From NCBI GenBank assembly GCA_963669155.1, contig OZ022580.1:18995736-19059735 (forward strand): a DNA stretch of 64,000 nucleotides, read 5' to 3'. The position numbers were made by a program, and so were the translations under genes. This document shows positions 14,601 through 27,299 of the stretch, one piece after another; positions within the stretch are counted from its first letter, which is position 1, and every line of letters begins with the position of its first letter. A model generated the notes under the pieces. That model searched no databases. It was given only the letters and a program-made list of their open reading frames with translations, and had not been told where the DNA came from. The stretch is from Arbacia lixula (taxonomy: Eukaryota > Echinodermata > Echinoidea > Arbacioida > Arbaciidae).

Positions 14601-15438
14601 GAAACCGGTTCTTGATGCAGTCTTTAAGGAAACTTACGACCTGTAAGCAATCTGAAATAGATATCAAAGTTGGTGGAGGATGCAGCTATCCAACAGGTTA
14701 TGGAACATCTTAGACGCAACTCTCCTCGGCCATGTACTCAATGTGGAGACAATTCTACAGCACTGATCCTGCACTGCTGAAACTGCTTCGCAAGGGTCAC
14801 GATTGGGTCCCATGTTATTTACAATGCACACTAGCGATCTCATTTCAAATGTTCAAACATGCTTTCCTGAGAGCTCATGTCACTGCTATGATGATGACAC
14901 ACAGCTTCATGTATCTTTCAGTCTCACTGAGCATTCTCAAGAATAAGCCGTATTATTAGTAGAAACGTGTATTGACTATTTAACTACGTGGATGGATGCT
15001 AGACAATAGGCTTATACTAAATGATAGTAAAACTCGTGAAGTTGACGTCCAGTTCTTCTCTTCCGCATTGCCATTTTTGTCCATCTGAGATAGATAAAAG
15101 TTAATTCTATACGTTTGGAGACAAATCAAAGCAACCTAGCTGGCATAGCTGCTCAACTTAGCTGTAACGCTTCGTCTGATGACGACTTGCGAATGATTTG
15201 CTGCATATATACCGCGACGCGCGCGGGATGCTAAGTAGAGGCGCTTTAAGGAGACACTTATTGCTAAAATATACCGTGTAAGGGAGACGTATCGGCAAAT
15301 ATATGTATATCTTACTGTGCAGGAGTACGATAAAAAAAAATAGCTGCTCAGTGTTGTCTAGTCCATGTTGAACATGTCAAATAAGCATCCTTCGATACCA
15401 TGTACTATTGATAGACATAAATTCGTCAATATGCCCTA
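8314..15438 (+). repeat. Higher-order repeat block, six monomers, second copy
   Basis: Second copy of the six-monomer block (starts 8314, 9510, 10693, 11882, 13066, 14255). Positions of all internal landmarks equal those of the first block plus 7124 until the last monomer, which gained one A in its A-run and differs by a few substitutions (for instance TTTTTGTCC in place of TTTTCGTCC near 15070). This is the expected product of a large unequal exchange or amplification of a whole block. Confidence 0.93.
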
Positions 15439-18400
15439 GGTAATCACTTACTTGTCTGACAAAGTCTTGAAAATCCATAAAATAATGAAAAACGTTTAGA
15501 TCCAATTTGTGAACCTAGGAATTATCCTCCTGCTGACACGTTCAACGAAGAAAAAAAGTGTTAAGCAATTTTAAATCTCTTTCTGAGTACGAGGTTGAAA
15601 AACTCATTGCCAACCTCAGCAAAAATTCATGACCATTGGACCCATTACACACAAAACTCCTCCTCTAATGTGTCGATGTACTCATTCTTATATTCACATC
15701 ATTGATCAATCTCTCTCTCTCTCTCTCTCTCGACCGGTCACTTTCTAATGCAATGGGAAAATGCTCTTATCACTCCGTTATTGAAAGAAACCGGTTCTTG
15801 ATGCAGTCTTTAAGGAAACTTACGACCTGTAAGCAATCTGAAATACATATCAAAGTTGGTGGAGGATGCATCTATCCAACAGGTTATGGAACATCTTAGA
15901 CGCAACTCTCCTCGGCCATGTACTCAATGTGGAGACAATTCTACAGCACTGATCCTGCATTGCTGAAACTGTTTCGCAAGGGTCACGATTGGGTCCCATG
16001 TTATTTACAATGCACACTAGCGATCTCATTTCAAATGTTCAAACATGCTTTCCTGAGATCTCATGTCACTGCTATGATGATGACACACAGCTTTATGTAT
16101 CTTTCAGTCTCACTGAGCATTCTCAAGAATAAGCCGTATTATTAGTAGAAACGTGTATTGACTATGTAACTACGTGGATGGATGCTAGAGAATAGGCTTA
16201 TACTAAATGATAGTAAAACTCGTGAAGTTGACGTCCAGTTCTTCTCTTCCGCATTGCCATTTTCGTTCATCTTAGATAGATCAAAGTTAATTCTATACGT
16301 TTGGAGACAAATCAAAGCAACCTAGCTGGCATAGCTGCTCAACTTAGCTGTAACGCTTCGTCTGATGACGACTTGCGAATGATTTGCTGCATATATACCG
16401 CGACGCGCGCGGGATGCTAGGTAGAGGCGCTTTAAGGAGACACTTATTGCTAAAATATACCGTGTAAGGGAGACGTATCGGCAAATATATGTATATCTTA
16501 CTGTGCAGGAGTACGATAAAAAAAAATAGCTGCTCAGTGTTGTCTAGTCCATGTTGAACATGTCAAATAAGCATCCTTCGATACCATGTACTATTGATAG
16601 ACATGAATTCGTCAATATGCCCTAGGTAATCACTTACTTGTCTGACAAAGTCTTGAAAATCCATAAAATAATGAAAAACGTTTAGATCCAATTTGTGAAC
16701 CTAGGAATTATCCTCCTGCTGACACGTTCAACGAAGAAAAAAAGTGTTAAGCAATTTTAAATCTCTTTCTGAGTACGAGGTTGAAAAACTCATTGCCAAC
16801 CTCAGCAAAAATTCATGACCATTGGACCCAATACACACAAAACTCCTCCTCTAATGTGTCGATGTACTCATTCTTATATTCACATCATTGATCAATCTCT
16901 CTCTCTCTCTCTCTCGACCGGTCACTTTCCAATGCAATGGGAAAATGCTCTTATCACTCCGTTATTGAAAGAAACCGGTTCTTGATGCAGTCTTTAAGGA
17001 AACTTACGACCTGTAAGCAATCTGAAATACATATCAAAGTTGGTGGAGGATGCAGCTGTCCAACAGGTTATGGAACATCTTAGACGCAACTCTCCTCGGC
17101 CATGTACTCAATGTGGAGACAATTCTACAGCACTGATCCTGCACTGCTGAAACTGCTTCGCAAGGGTCACGATTGGGTCCCATGTTATTTACAATGCACA
17201 CTAGCGATCTCATTTCAAATGTTCAAACATGCTTTCCTGAGAGCTCATGTCACTGCTATGATGATGACACACAGCTTTATGTATCTGTCAGTCTCACTGA
17301 GCATTCTCAAGAATAAGCCGTATTATTAGTAGAAACGTGTATTGACTATTTAACTACGTGGATGGATGCTAGACAATAGGCTTATACTAAATGATAGTAA
17401 AACTCGTGAAGTTGACGTCCAGTTCTTCTCTTCCGCATTGCCATTTTTGTCCATCTGAGATAGATAAAAGTTAATTCTATACGTTTGGAGACAAATCAAA
17501 GCAACCTAGCTGGCATAGCTGCTCAACTTAGCTGTAACGCTTCGTCTGATGACGACTTGCGAATGATTTGCTGCATATATACCGCGACGCGCGCGGGATG
17601 CTAAGTAGAGGCGCTTTAAGGAGACACTTATTGCTAAAATATACCGTGTAAGGGAGACGTACCGGCAAATATATGTATATCTTACTGTGCAGGAGTACGA
17701 TAAAAAAAATAGCTGCTCAGTGTTGTCTAGTCCATGTTGAACATGTCAAATAAGCATCCTTCGATACCATGTACTATTGATAGACATGAATTCGTCAATA
17801 TGCCCTAGGTAATCACTTACTTGTCTGACAAAGTCTTGAAAATCCATAAAATAATGAAAAACGTTTAGATCCAATTTGTGAACCTAGGAATTATCCTCCT
17901 GCTGACACGTTCAACGAAGAAAAAAAGTGTTAAGCAATTTTAAATCTCTTTCTGAGTACGAGGTTGAAAAACTCATTGCCAACCTCAGCAAAAATTCATG
18001 ACCATTGGACCCATTACACACAAAACTCCTCCTCTAATGTGTCGATGTACTCATTCTTATATTCACATCATTGATCAATCTCTCTCTCTCTCTCTCTCTC
18101 GACCGGTCACTTTCCAATGCAATGGGAAAATGCTCTTATCACTCCGTTATTGAAAGAAACCGGTTCTTGATGCAGTCTTTAAGGAAACTTACGACCTGTA
18201 AGCAATCTGAAATACATATCAAAGTTGGTGGAGGATGCAGCTATCCAACAGGTTATGGAACATCTTAGACGCAACTCTCCTCGGCCATGTACTCAATGTG
18301 GAGACAATTCTACAGCACTGATCCTGCACTGCTGAAACTGCTTCGCAAGGGTCACGATTGGGTCCCATGTTATTTACAATGCACACTAGCGATCTCATTT

Positions 18401-20176
18401 CAAATGTTCAAACATGCTTTCCTGAGATCTCATGTCACTGCTATGATGATGACACACAGCTTTATGTATCTTTCAGTCTCACTGAGCATTCTCAAGAATA
18501 AGCCGTATTATTAGTAGAAACGTGTATTGACTATGTAACTACGTGGATGGATGCTAGACAATAGGCTTATACTAAATGATAGTAAAACTCGTGAAGTTGA
18601 CGTCCAGTTCTTCTCTTCCGCATTGCCATTTTCGTTCATCTGAGATAGATAAAAGTTAATTCTATACGTTTGGAGACAAATCAAAGCAACCTAGCTGGCA
18701 TAGCTGCTCAACTTAGCTGTAACGCTTCGTCTGATGACGACTTGCGAATGATTTGCTGCATATATACCGCGACGCGCGCGGGATGCTAAGTAGAGGCGCT
18801 TTAAGGAGACACTTATTGCTAAAATATACCGTGTAAGGGAGACGTATCGGCAAATATATGTATATCTTACTGTGCAGGAGTACGATAAAAAAAAATAGCT
18901 GCTCAGTGTTGTCTAGTCCATGATGAACATGTCAAATAAGCATCCTTCGATACCATGTACTATTGATAGACATGAATTCGTCAATATGCCCTAGGTAATC
19001 ACTTACTTGTCTGACAAAGTCTTGAAAATCCATAAAATAATGAAAAACGTTTAGATCCAATTTGTGAACCTAGGAATTATCCTCCTGCTGACACGTTCAA
19101 CGAAGAAAAAAAGTGTTAAGCAATTTTAAATCTCTTTCTGAGTACGAGGTTGAAAAACTCATTGCCAACCTCAGCAAAAATTCATGACCATTGGACCCAA
19201 TACACACAAAACTCCTCCTCTAATGTGTCGATGTACTCATTCTTATATTCACATCATTGATCAATCTCTCTCTCTCTCTCTCTCGACCGGTAACTTTCCA
19301 ATGCAATGGGAAAATGCTCTTATCACTCCGTTATTGAAAGAAACCGGTTCTTGATGCAGTCTTTAAGGAAACTTACGACCTGTAAGCAATCTGAAATACA
19401 TATCAAAGTTGGTGGAGGATGCAGCTGTCCAACAGGTTATGGAACATCTTAGACGCAACTCTCCTCGGCCATGTACTCAATGTGGAGACAATTCTACAGC
19501 ACTGATCCTGCACTGCTGAAACTGCTTCGCAAGGGTCACGATTGGGTCCCATGTTATTTACAATGCACACTAGCGATCTCATTTCAAATGTTCAAACATG
19601 CTTTCCTGAGATCTCATGTCACTGCTATGATGATGACACACAGCTTTATGTATCTGTCAGTCTCACTGAGCATTCTCAAGAATAAGCCGTATTATTAGTA
19701 GAAACGTGTATTGACTATTTAACTACGTGGATGGATGCTAGACAATAAGCTTATACTAAATGATAGGAAAACTCGTGAAGTTGACGTCCAGTTCTTCTCT
19801 TCCGCATTGCCATTTTTGTCCATCTGAGATAGATAAAAGTTAATTCTATACGTTTGGAGACAAATCAAAGCAACCTAGCTGGCATAGCTGCTCAACTTAG
19901 CTGTAACGCTTCGTCTGATGACGACTTGCGAATGATTTGCTGCATATATACCGCGACGCGCGCGGGATGCTAAGTAGAGGCGCTTTAAGGAGACACTTAT
20001 TGCTAAAATATACCGTGTAAGGGAGACATACCGGCAAATATATGTATATCTTACTGTGCAGGAGTACGATAAAAAAAATAGCTGCTCAGTGTTGTCTAGT
20101 CCATGTTGAACATGTCAAATAAGCATCCTTCGATACCATGTACTATTGATAGACATAAATTCGTCAATATGCCCTA
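15439..20176 (+). repeat. Mosaic monomers U14-U17
   Basis: Four monomers (15439, 16625, 17808, 18994) that do not follow the six-monomer order. The first has a distinctive CTGTTTCGC (codon change to Phe in the small open frame) and GCATCTATCC. The second and fourth share TATCTGTCAG and GCAGCTGTCC. The first two recur about 11861 bp downstream at 27300 and 28487. They are joined to the perfect blocks without foreign DNA. Confidence 0.85.
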
Positions 20177-21630
20177 GGTAATCACTTACTTGTCTGACAA
20201 AGTCTTGAAAATCCATAAAATAATGAAAAACGTTTAGATCCAATTTGTGAACCTAGGAATTATCCTCCTGCTGACACGTTCAACGAAGAAAAAAAGTGTT
20301 AAGCAATTTTAAATCTCTTTCTGAGTACGAGGTTGAAAAACTCATTGCCAACCTCAGCAAAAATTCATGACCATTGGACCCATTACACACAAAACTCCTC
20401 CTCTAATGTGTCGATGTACTCATTCTTATATTCACATCATTGATCAATCTCTCTCTCTCTCTCTCTCGACCGGTCACTTTCCAATGCAATGGGAAAATGC
20501 TCTTATCACTCCGTTATTGAAAGAAACCGGTTCTTGATGCAGTCTTTAAGGAAACTTACGACCTGTAAGCAATCTGAAATACATATCAAAGTTGGTAGAG
20601 GATGCAGCTATCCAACAGGTTATGGAACATCTTAGACGCAACTCTCCTCGGCCATGTACTCAATGTGGAGACAATTCTACAGCACTGATCCTGCACTGCT
20701 GAAACTGCTTCGCAAGGGTCACGATTGGGTCCCATGTTATTTACAATGCACACTAGCGATCTCATTTCAAATGTTCAAACATGCTTTCCTGAGATCTCAT
20801 GTCACTGCTATGATGATGACACACAGCTTTATGTATCTTTCAGTCTCACTGAGCATTCTCAAGAATAAGCCGTATTATTAGTAGAAACGTGTATTGACTA
20901 TGTAAGTACGTGGATGGATGCTAGACAATAGGCTTATACTAAATGATAGTAAAACTCGTGAAGTTGACGTCCAGTTCTTCTCTTCCGCATTGCCATTTTC
21001 GTCCATCTGAGATAGATAAAAGTTAATTCTATACGTTTGGAGACAAATCAAAGCAACCTAGCTGGCATAGCTGCTCAACTTAGCTGTATACGCTTCGTCT
21101 AAAGACGACTTGCGAATGATTTGCTGCATATATACCGCGACGCGCGCGGGATGCTAAGTAGAGGCGCTTTAAGGAGACACTTATTGCTAAAATATACCGT
21201 GTAAGGGAGACGTATCGGCAAATATATGTATATCTTACTGTGCAGGAGTACGATAAAAAAAATAGCTGCTCAGTGTTGTCTAGTCCATGTTGAACATGTC
21301 AAATAAGCATCCTTCGATACCATGTACTATTGATAGACATGAATTCGTCAATATGCCCTAGGTAATCACTTACTTGTCTGACAAAGTCTTGAAAATCCAT
21401 AAAATAATGAAAAACGTTTAGATCCAATTTGTGAACCTAGGAATTATCCTCCTGCTGACACGTTCAACGAAGAAAAAAGTGTTAAGCAATTTTAAATCTC
21501 TTTCTGAGTACGAGGTTGAAAAACTCATTGCCAACCTCAGCAAAAATTCATGACCATTGGACCCAATACACACAAAACTCCTCCTCTAATGTGTCGATGT
21601 ACTCATTCTTATAATATTCACATCATTGAT

Positions 21631-21661
<31 letters not shown>

Positions 21662-23741
21662 GACCGGTCACTTTCCAATGCAATGGGAAAATGCTCTTAT
21701 CACTCCGTTATTGAAAGAAACCGGTTCTTAATTGATGCAGTCTTTAAGGAAACTTACGACCTGTAAGCAATCTGAAATACATATCAAAGTTGGTGGAGGA
21801 TGCAGCTATCCAACAGGTTATGGAACATCTTAGACGCAACTCTCCTCGGCCATGTACTCAATGTGGAGACAATTCTACAGCACTGATCCTGCACTGCTGA
21901 AACTGCTTCGCAAGGGTCACGATTGGGTCCCATGTTATTTACAATGCACACTAGCGATCTCATTTCAAATGTTCAAACATGCTTTCCTGAGATCTCATGT
22001 CACTGCTATGATGATGACACACAGCTTTATGTATCTTTCAGTCTCACTGAGCATTCTCAAGAATAAGCCGTATTATTAGTAGAAACGTGTATTGACTATG
22101 TAACTACGTGGATGGATGCTAGACAATAGGCTTATACTAAATGATAGTAAAACTCGTGAAGTTGACGTCCAGTTCTTCTCTTCCGCATTGCCATTTTTGT
22201 CCATCTGAGATAGATAAAAGTTAATTCTATACGTTTGGAGACAAATCAAAGCAACCTAGCTGGCATAGCTGCTCAACTTAGCTGTAACGCTTCGTCTGAT
22301 GACGACTTGCGAATGATTTGCTGCATATATACCGCGACGCGCGCGGGATGCTAAGTAGAGGCGCTTTAAGGAGACACTTATTGCTAAAATATACCGTGTA
22401 AGGGAGACGTACCGGCAAATATATGTATATCTTACTGTGCAGGAGTACGATAAAAAAAGTAGCTGCTCAGTGTTGTCTAGTCCATGTTGAACATGTCAAA
22501 TAAGCATCCTTCGATACCATGTACTATTGATAGACATAAATTCGTCAATGTGCCCTAGGTAATCACTTACTTGTCTGACAAAGTCTTGAAAATCCATAAA
22601 ATAATAAAAAACGTTTAGATCCAATTTGTGAACCTAGGAATTATCCTCCTGCTGACACGTTCAACGAAGAAAAAAAGTGTTAAGCAATTTTAAATCTCTT
22701 TCTGAGTACGAGGTTGAAAAACTCATTGCCAACCTCAGCAAAAATTCATGACCATTGGACCCAATACACACAAAATTCCTCCTCTAATGTGTCGATGTAC
22801 TCATTCTTATATTCACATCATTGATCAATCTCTCTCTCTCTCTCTCTCGACCGGTCACTTTCCAATGCAATGGGAAAATGCTCTTATCACTCCGTTATTG
22901 AAAGAAACCGGTTCTTGATGCAGTCTTTAAGGAAACTTACGACCTGTAAGCAATCTGAAATAGATATCAAAGTTGGTGGAGGATGCAGCTATCCAACAGG
23001 TTATGGAACATCTTAGACGCAACTCTCCTCGGCCATGTACTCAATGTGGAGACAATTCTACAGCACTGATCCTGCACTGCTGAAACTGCTTCGCAAGGGT
23101 CACGATTGGGTCCCATGTTATTTACAATGCACACTAGCGATCTCATTTCAAATGTTCAAACATGCTTTCCTGAGAGCTCATGTCACTGCTATGATGATGA
23201 CACACAGCTTCATGTATCTTTCAGTCTCACTGAGCATTCTCAAGAATAAGCCGTATTATTAGTAGAAACGTGTATTGACTATGTAAGTACGTGGATGGAT
23301 GCTAGACAATAGGCTTATACTAAATGATAGTAAAACTCGTGAAGTTGACGTCCAGTTCTTCTCTTCCGCATTGCCATTTTCGTTCATCTGAGATAGATAA
23401 AAGTTAATTCTATACGTTTGGAGACAAATCAAAGCAACCTAGCTGGCATAGCTGCTCAACTTAGCTGTAACGCTTCGTCTGATGACGACTTGCGAATGAT
23501 TTGCTGCATATATACCGCGACGCGCGCGGGATGCTAAGTAGAGGCGCTTTAAGGAGACACTTATTGCTAAAATATACCGTGTAAGGGAGACGTATCGGCA
23601 AATATATGTATATCTTACTGTGCAGGAGTACGATAAAAAAAAATAGCTGCTCAGTGTTGTCTAGTCCATGTTGAACATGTCAAATAAGCATCCTTCGATA
23701 CCATGTACTATTGATAGACATAAATTCGTCAATATGCCCTA
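20177..23741 (+). repeat. Three-monomer higher-order repeat, first copy
   Basis: Monomers starting 20177, 21361 and 22558. Diagnostic changes are GGTAGAGG and GTCTAAAGACGAC in the first, CTTATAATATTCAC with a long CT run in the second, and the GAGCTC variant with AGATATC in the third. The same ordered set follows at 23742, 24925 and 26118, so this is a trimer of about 3.56 kb. Confidence 0.88.
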
Positions 23742-26700
23742 GGTAATCACTTACTTGTCTGACAAAGTCTTGAAAATCCATAAAATAATGAAAAACGTTT
23801 AGATCCAATTTGTGAACCTAGGAATTATCCTCCTGCTGACACGTTCAACGAAGAAAAAAAGTGTTAAGCAATTTTAAATCTCTTTCTGAGTACGAGGTTG
23901 AAAAACTCATTGCCAACCTCAGCAAAAATTCATGACCATTGGACCCATTACACACAAAACTCCTCCTCTAATGTGTCGATGTACTCATTCTTATATTCAC
24001 ATCATTGATCAATCTCTCTCTCTCTCTCTCTCGACCGGTCACTTTCCAATGCAATGGGAAAATGCTCTTATCACTCCGTTATTGAAAGAAACCGGTTCTT
24101 GATGCAGTCTTTAAGGAAACTTACGACCTGTAAGCAATCTGAAATACATATCAAAGTTGGTAGAGGATGCAGCTTTCCAACAGGTTATGGAACATCTTAG
24201 ACGCAACTCTCCTCGGCCATGTACTCAATGTGGAGACAATTCTACAGCACTGATCCTGCACTGCTGAAACTGCTTCGCAAGGGTCACGATTGGGTCCCAT
24301 GTTATTTACAATGCACACTAGCGATCTCATTTCAAATGTTCAAACATGCTTTCCTGAGATCTCATGTCACTGCTATGATGATGACACACAGCTTTATGTA
24401 TCTTTCAGTCTCACTGAGCATTCTCAAGAATAAGCCGTATTATTAGTAGAAACGTGTATTGACTATGTAAGTACGTGGATGGATGCTAGACAATAGGCTT
24501 ATACTAAATGATAGTAAAACTCGTGAAGTTGACGTCCAGTTCTTCTCTTCCGCATTGCCATTTTCGTCCATCTGAGATAGATAAAAGTTAATTCTATACG
24601 TTTGGAGACAAATCAAAGCAACCTAGCTGGCATAGCTGCTCAACTTAGCTGTAACGCTTCGTCTAAAGACGACTTGCGAATGATTTGCTGCATATATACC
24701 GCGACGCGCGCGGGATGCTAAGTAGAGGCGCTTTAAGGAGACACTTATTGCTAAAATATACCGTGTAAGGGAGACGTATCGGCAAATATATGTATATCTT
24801 ACTGTGCAGGAGTACGATAAAAAAAATAGCTGCTCAGTGTTGTCTAGTCCATGTTGAACATGTCAAATAAGCATCCTTCGATACCATGTACTATTGATAG
24901 ACATGAATTCGTCAATATGCCCTAGGTAATCACTTACTTGTCTGACAAAGTCTTGAAAATCCATAAAATAATGAAAAACGTTTAGATCCAATTTGTGAAC
25001 CTAGGAATTATCCTCCTGCTGACACGTTCAACGAAGAAAAAAGTGTTAAGCAATTTTAAATCTCTTTCTGAGTACGAGGTTGAAAAACTCATTGCCAACC
25101 TCAGCAAAAATTCATGACCATTGGACCCAATACACACAAAACTCCTCCTCTAATGTGTCGATGTACTCATTCTTATAATATTCACATCATTGATCAATCT
25201 CTCTCTCTCTCTCTCTCTCTCGACCGGTCACTTTCCAATGCAATGGGAAAATGCTCTTATCACTCCGTTATTGAAAGAAACCGGTTCTTAATTGATGCAG
25301 TCTTTAAGGAAACTTACGACCTGTAAGCAATCTGAAATACATATCAAAGTTGGTGGAGGATGCAGCTATCCAACAGGTTATGGAACATCTTAGACGCAAC
25401 TCTCCTCGGCCATGTACTCAATGTGGAGACAATTCTACAGCACTGATCCTGCACTGCTGAAACTGCTTCGCAAGGGTCACGATTGGGTCCCATGTTATTT
25501 ACAATGCACACTAGCGATCTCATTTCAAATGTTCAAACATGCTTTCCTGAGATCTCATGTCACTGCTATGATGATGACACACAGCTTTATGTATCTTTCA
25601 GTCTCACTGAGCATTCTCAAGAATAAGCCGTATTATTAGTAGAAACGTGTATTGACTATGTAACTACGTGGATGGATGCTAGACAATAGGCTTATACTAA
25701 ATGATAGTAAAACTCGTGAAGTTGACGTCCAGTTCTTCTCTTCCGCATTGCCATTTTTGTCCATCTGAGATAGATAAAAGTTAATTCTATACGTTTGGAG
25801 ACAAATCAAAGCAACCTAGCTGGCATAGCTGCTCAACTTAGCTGTAACGCTTCGTCTGATGACGACTTGCGAATGATTTGCTGCATATATACCGCGACGC
25901 GCGCGGGATGCTAAGTAGAGGCGCTTTAAGGAGACACTTATTGCTAAAATATACCGTGTAAGGGAGACGTACCGGCAAATATATGTATATCTTACTGTGC
26001 AGGAGTACGATAAAAAAAGTAGCTGCTCAGTGTTGTCTAGTCCATGTTGAACATGTCAAATAAGCATCCTTCGATACCATGTACTATTGATAGACATAAA
26101 TTCGTCAATGTGCCCTAGGTAATCACTTACTTGTCTGACAAAGTCTTGAAAATCCATAAAATAATAAAAAACGTTTAGATCCAATTTGTGAACCTAGGAA
26201 TTATCCTCCTGCTGACACGTTCAACGAAGAAAAAAAGTGTTAAGCAATTTTAAATCTCTTTCTGAGTACGAGGTTGAAAAACTCATTGCCAACCTCAGCA
26301 AAAATTCATGACCATTGGACCCAATACACACAAAATTCCTCCTCTAATGTGTCGATGTACTCATTCTTATATTCACATCATTGATCAATCTCTCTCTCTC
26401 TCTCTCTCGACCGGTCACTTTCCAATGCAATGGGAAAATGCTCTTATCACTCCGTTATTGAAAGAAACCGGTTCTTGATGCAGTCTTTAAGGAAACTTAC
26501 GACCTGTAAGCAATCTGAAATAGATATCAAAGTTGGTGGAGGATGCAGCTATCCAACAGGTTATGGAACATCTTAGACGCAACTCTCCTCGGCCATGTAC
26601 TCAATGTGGAGACAATTCTACAGCACTGATCCTGCACTGCTGAAACTGCTTCGCAAGGGTCACGATTGGGTCCCATGTTATTTACAATGCACACTAGCGA

Positions 26701-27299
26701 TCTCATTTCAAATGTTCAAACATGCTTTCCTGAGAGCTCATGTCACTGCTATGATGATGACACACAGCTTCATGTATCTTTCAGTCTCACTGAGCATTCT
26801 CAAGAATAAGCCGTATTATTAGTAGAAACGTGTATTGACTACTTAACTACGTGGATGGATGCTAGACAATAGGCTTATACTAAATGATAGTAAAACTCGT
26901 GAAGTTGACGTCCAGTTCTTCTCTTCCGCATTGCCATTTTCGTTCATCTGAGATAGATAAAAGTTAATTCTATACGTTTGGAGACAAATCAAAGCAACCT
27001 AGCTGGCATAGCTGCTCAACTTAGCTGTAACGCTTCGTCTGATGACGACTTGCGAATGATTTGCTGCATATATACCGCGACGCGCGCGGGATGCTAAGTA
27101 GAGGCGCTTTAAGGAGACACCATGCTAAAATATACCGTGTAAGGGAGACGTATCGGCAAATATATGTATATCTTACTGTGCAGGAGTACGATAAAAAAAA
27201 ATAGCTGCTCAGTGTTGTCTAGTCCATGTTGAACATGTCAAATAAGCATCCTTCGATACCATGTACTATTGATAGACATAAATTCGTCAATATGCCCTA
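23742..27299 (+). repeat. Three-monomer higher-order repeat, second copy
   Basis: Copy of the preceding trimer with the same diagnostic variants in the same order. The third monomer (26118) differs by CTACTTAAC near 26838 and by a short deletion that turns GACACTTATTGC into GACACCATGC near 27117, so it has drifted slightly since duplication. Confidence 0.88.
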
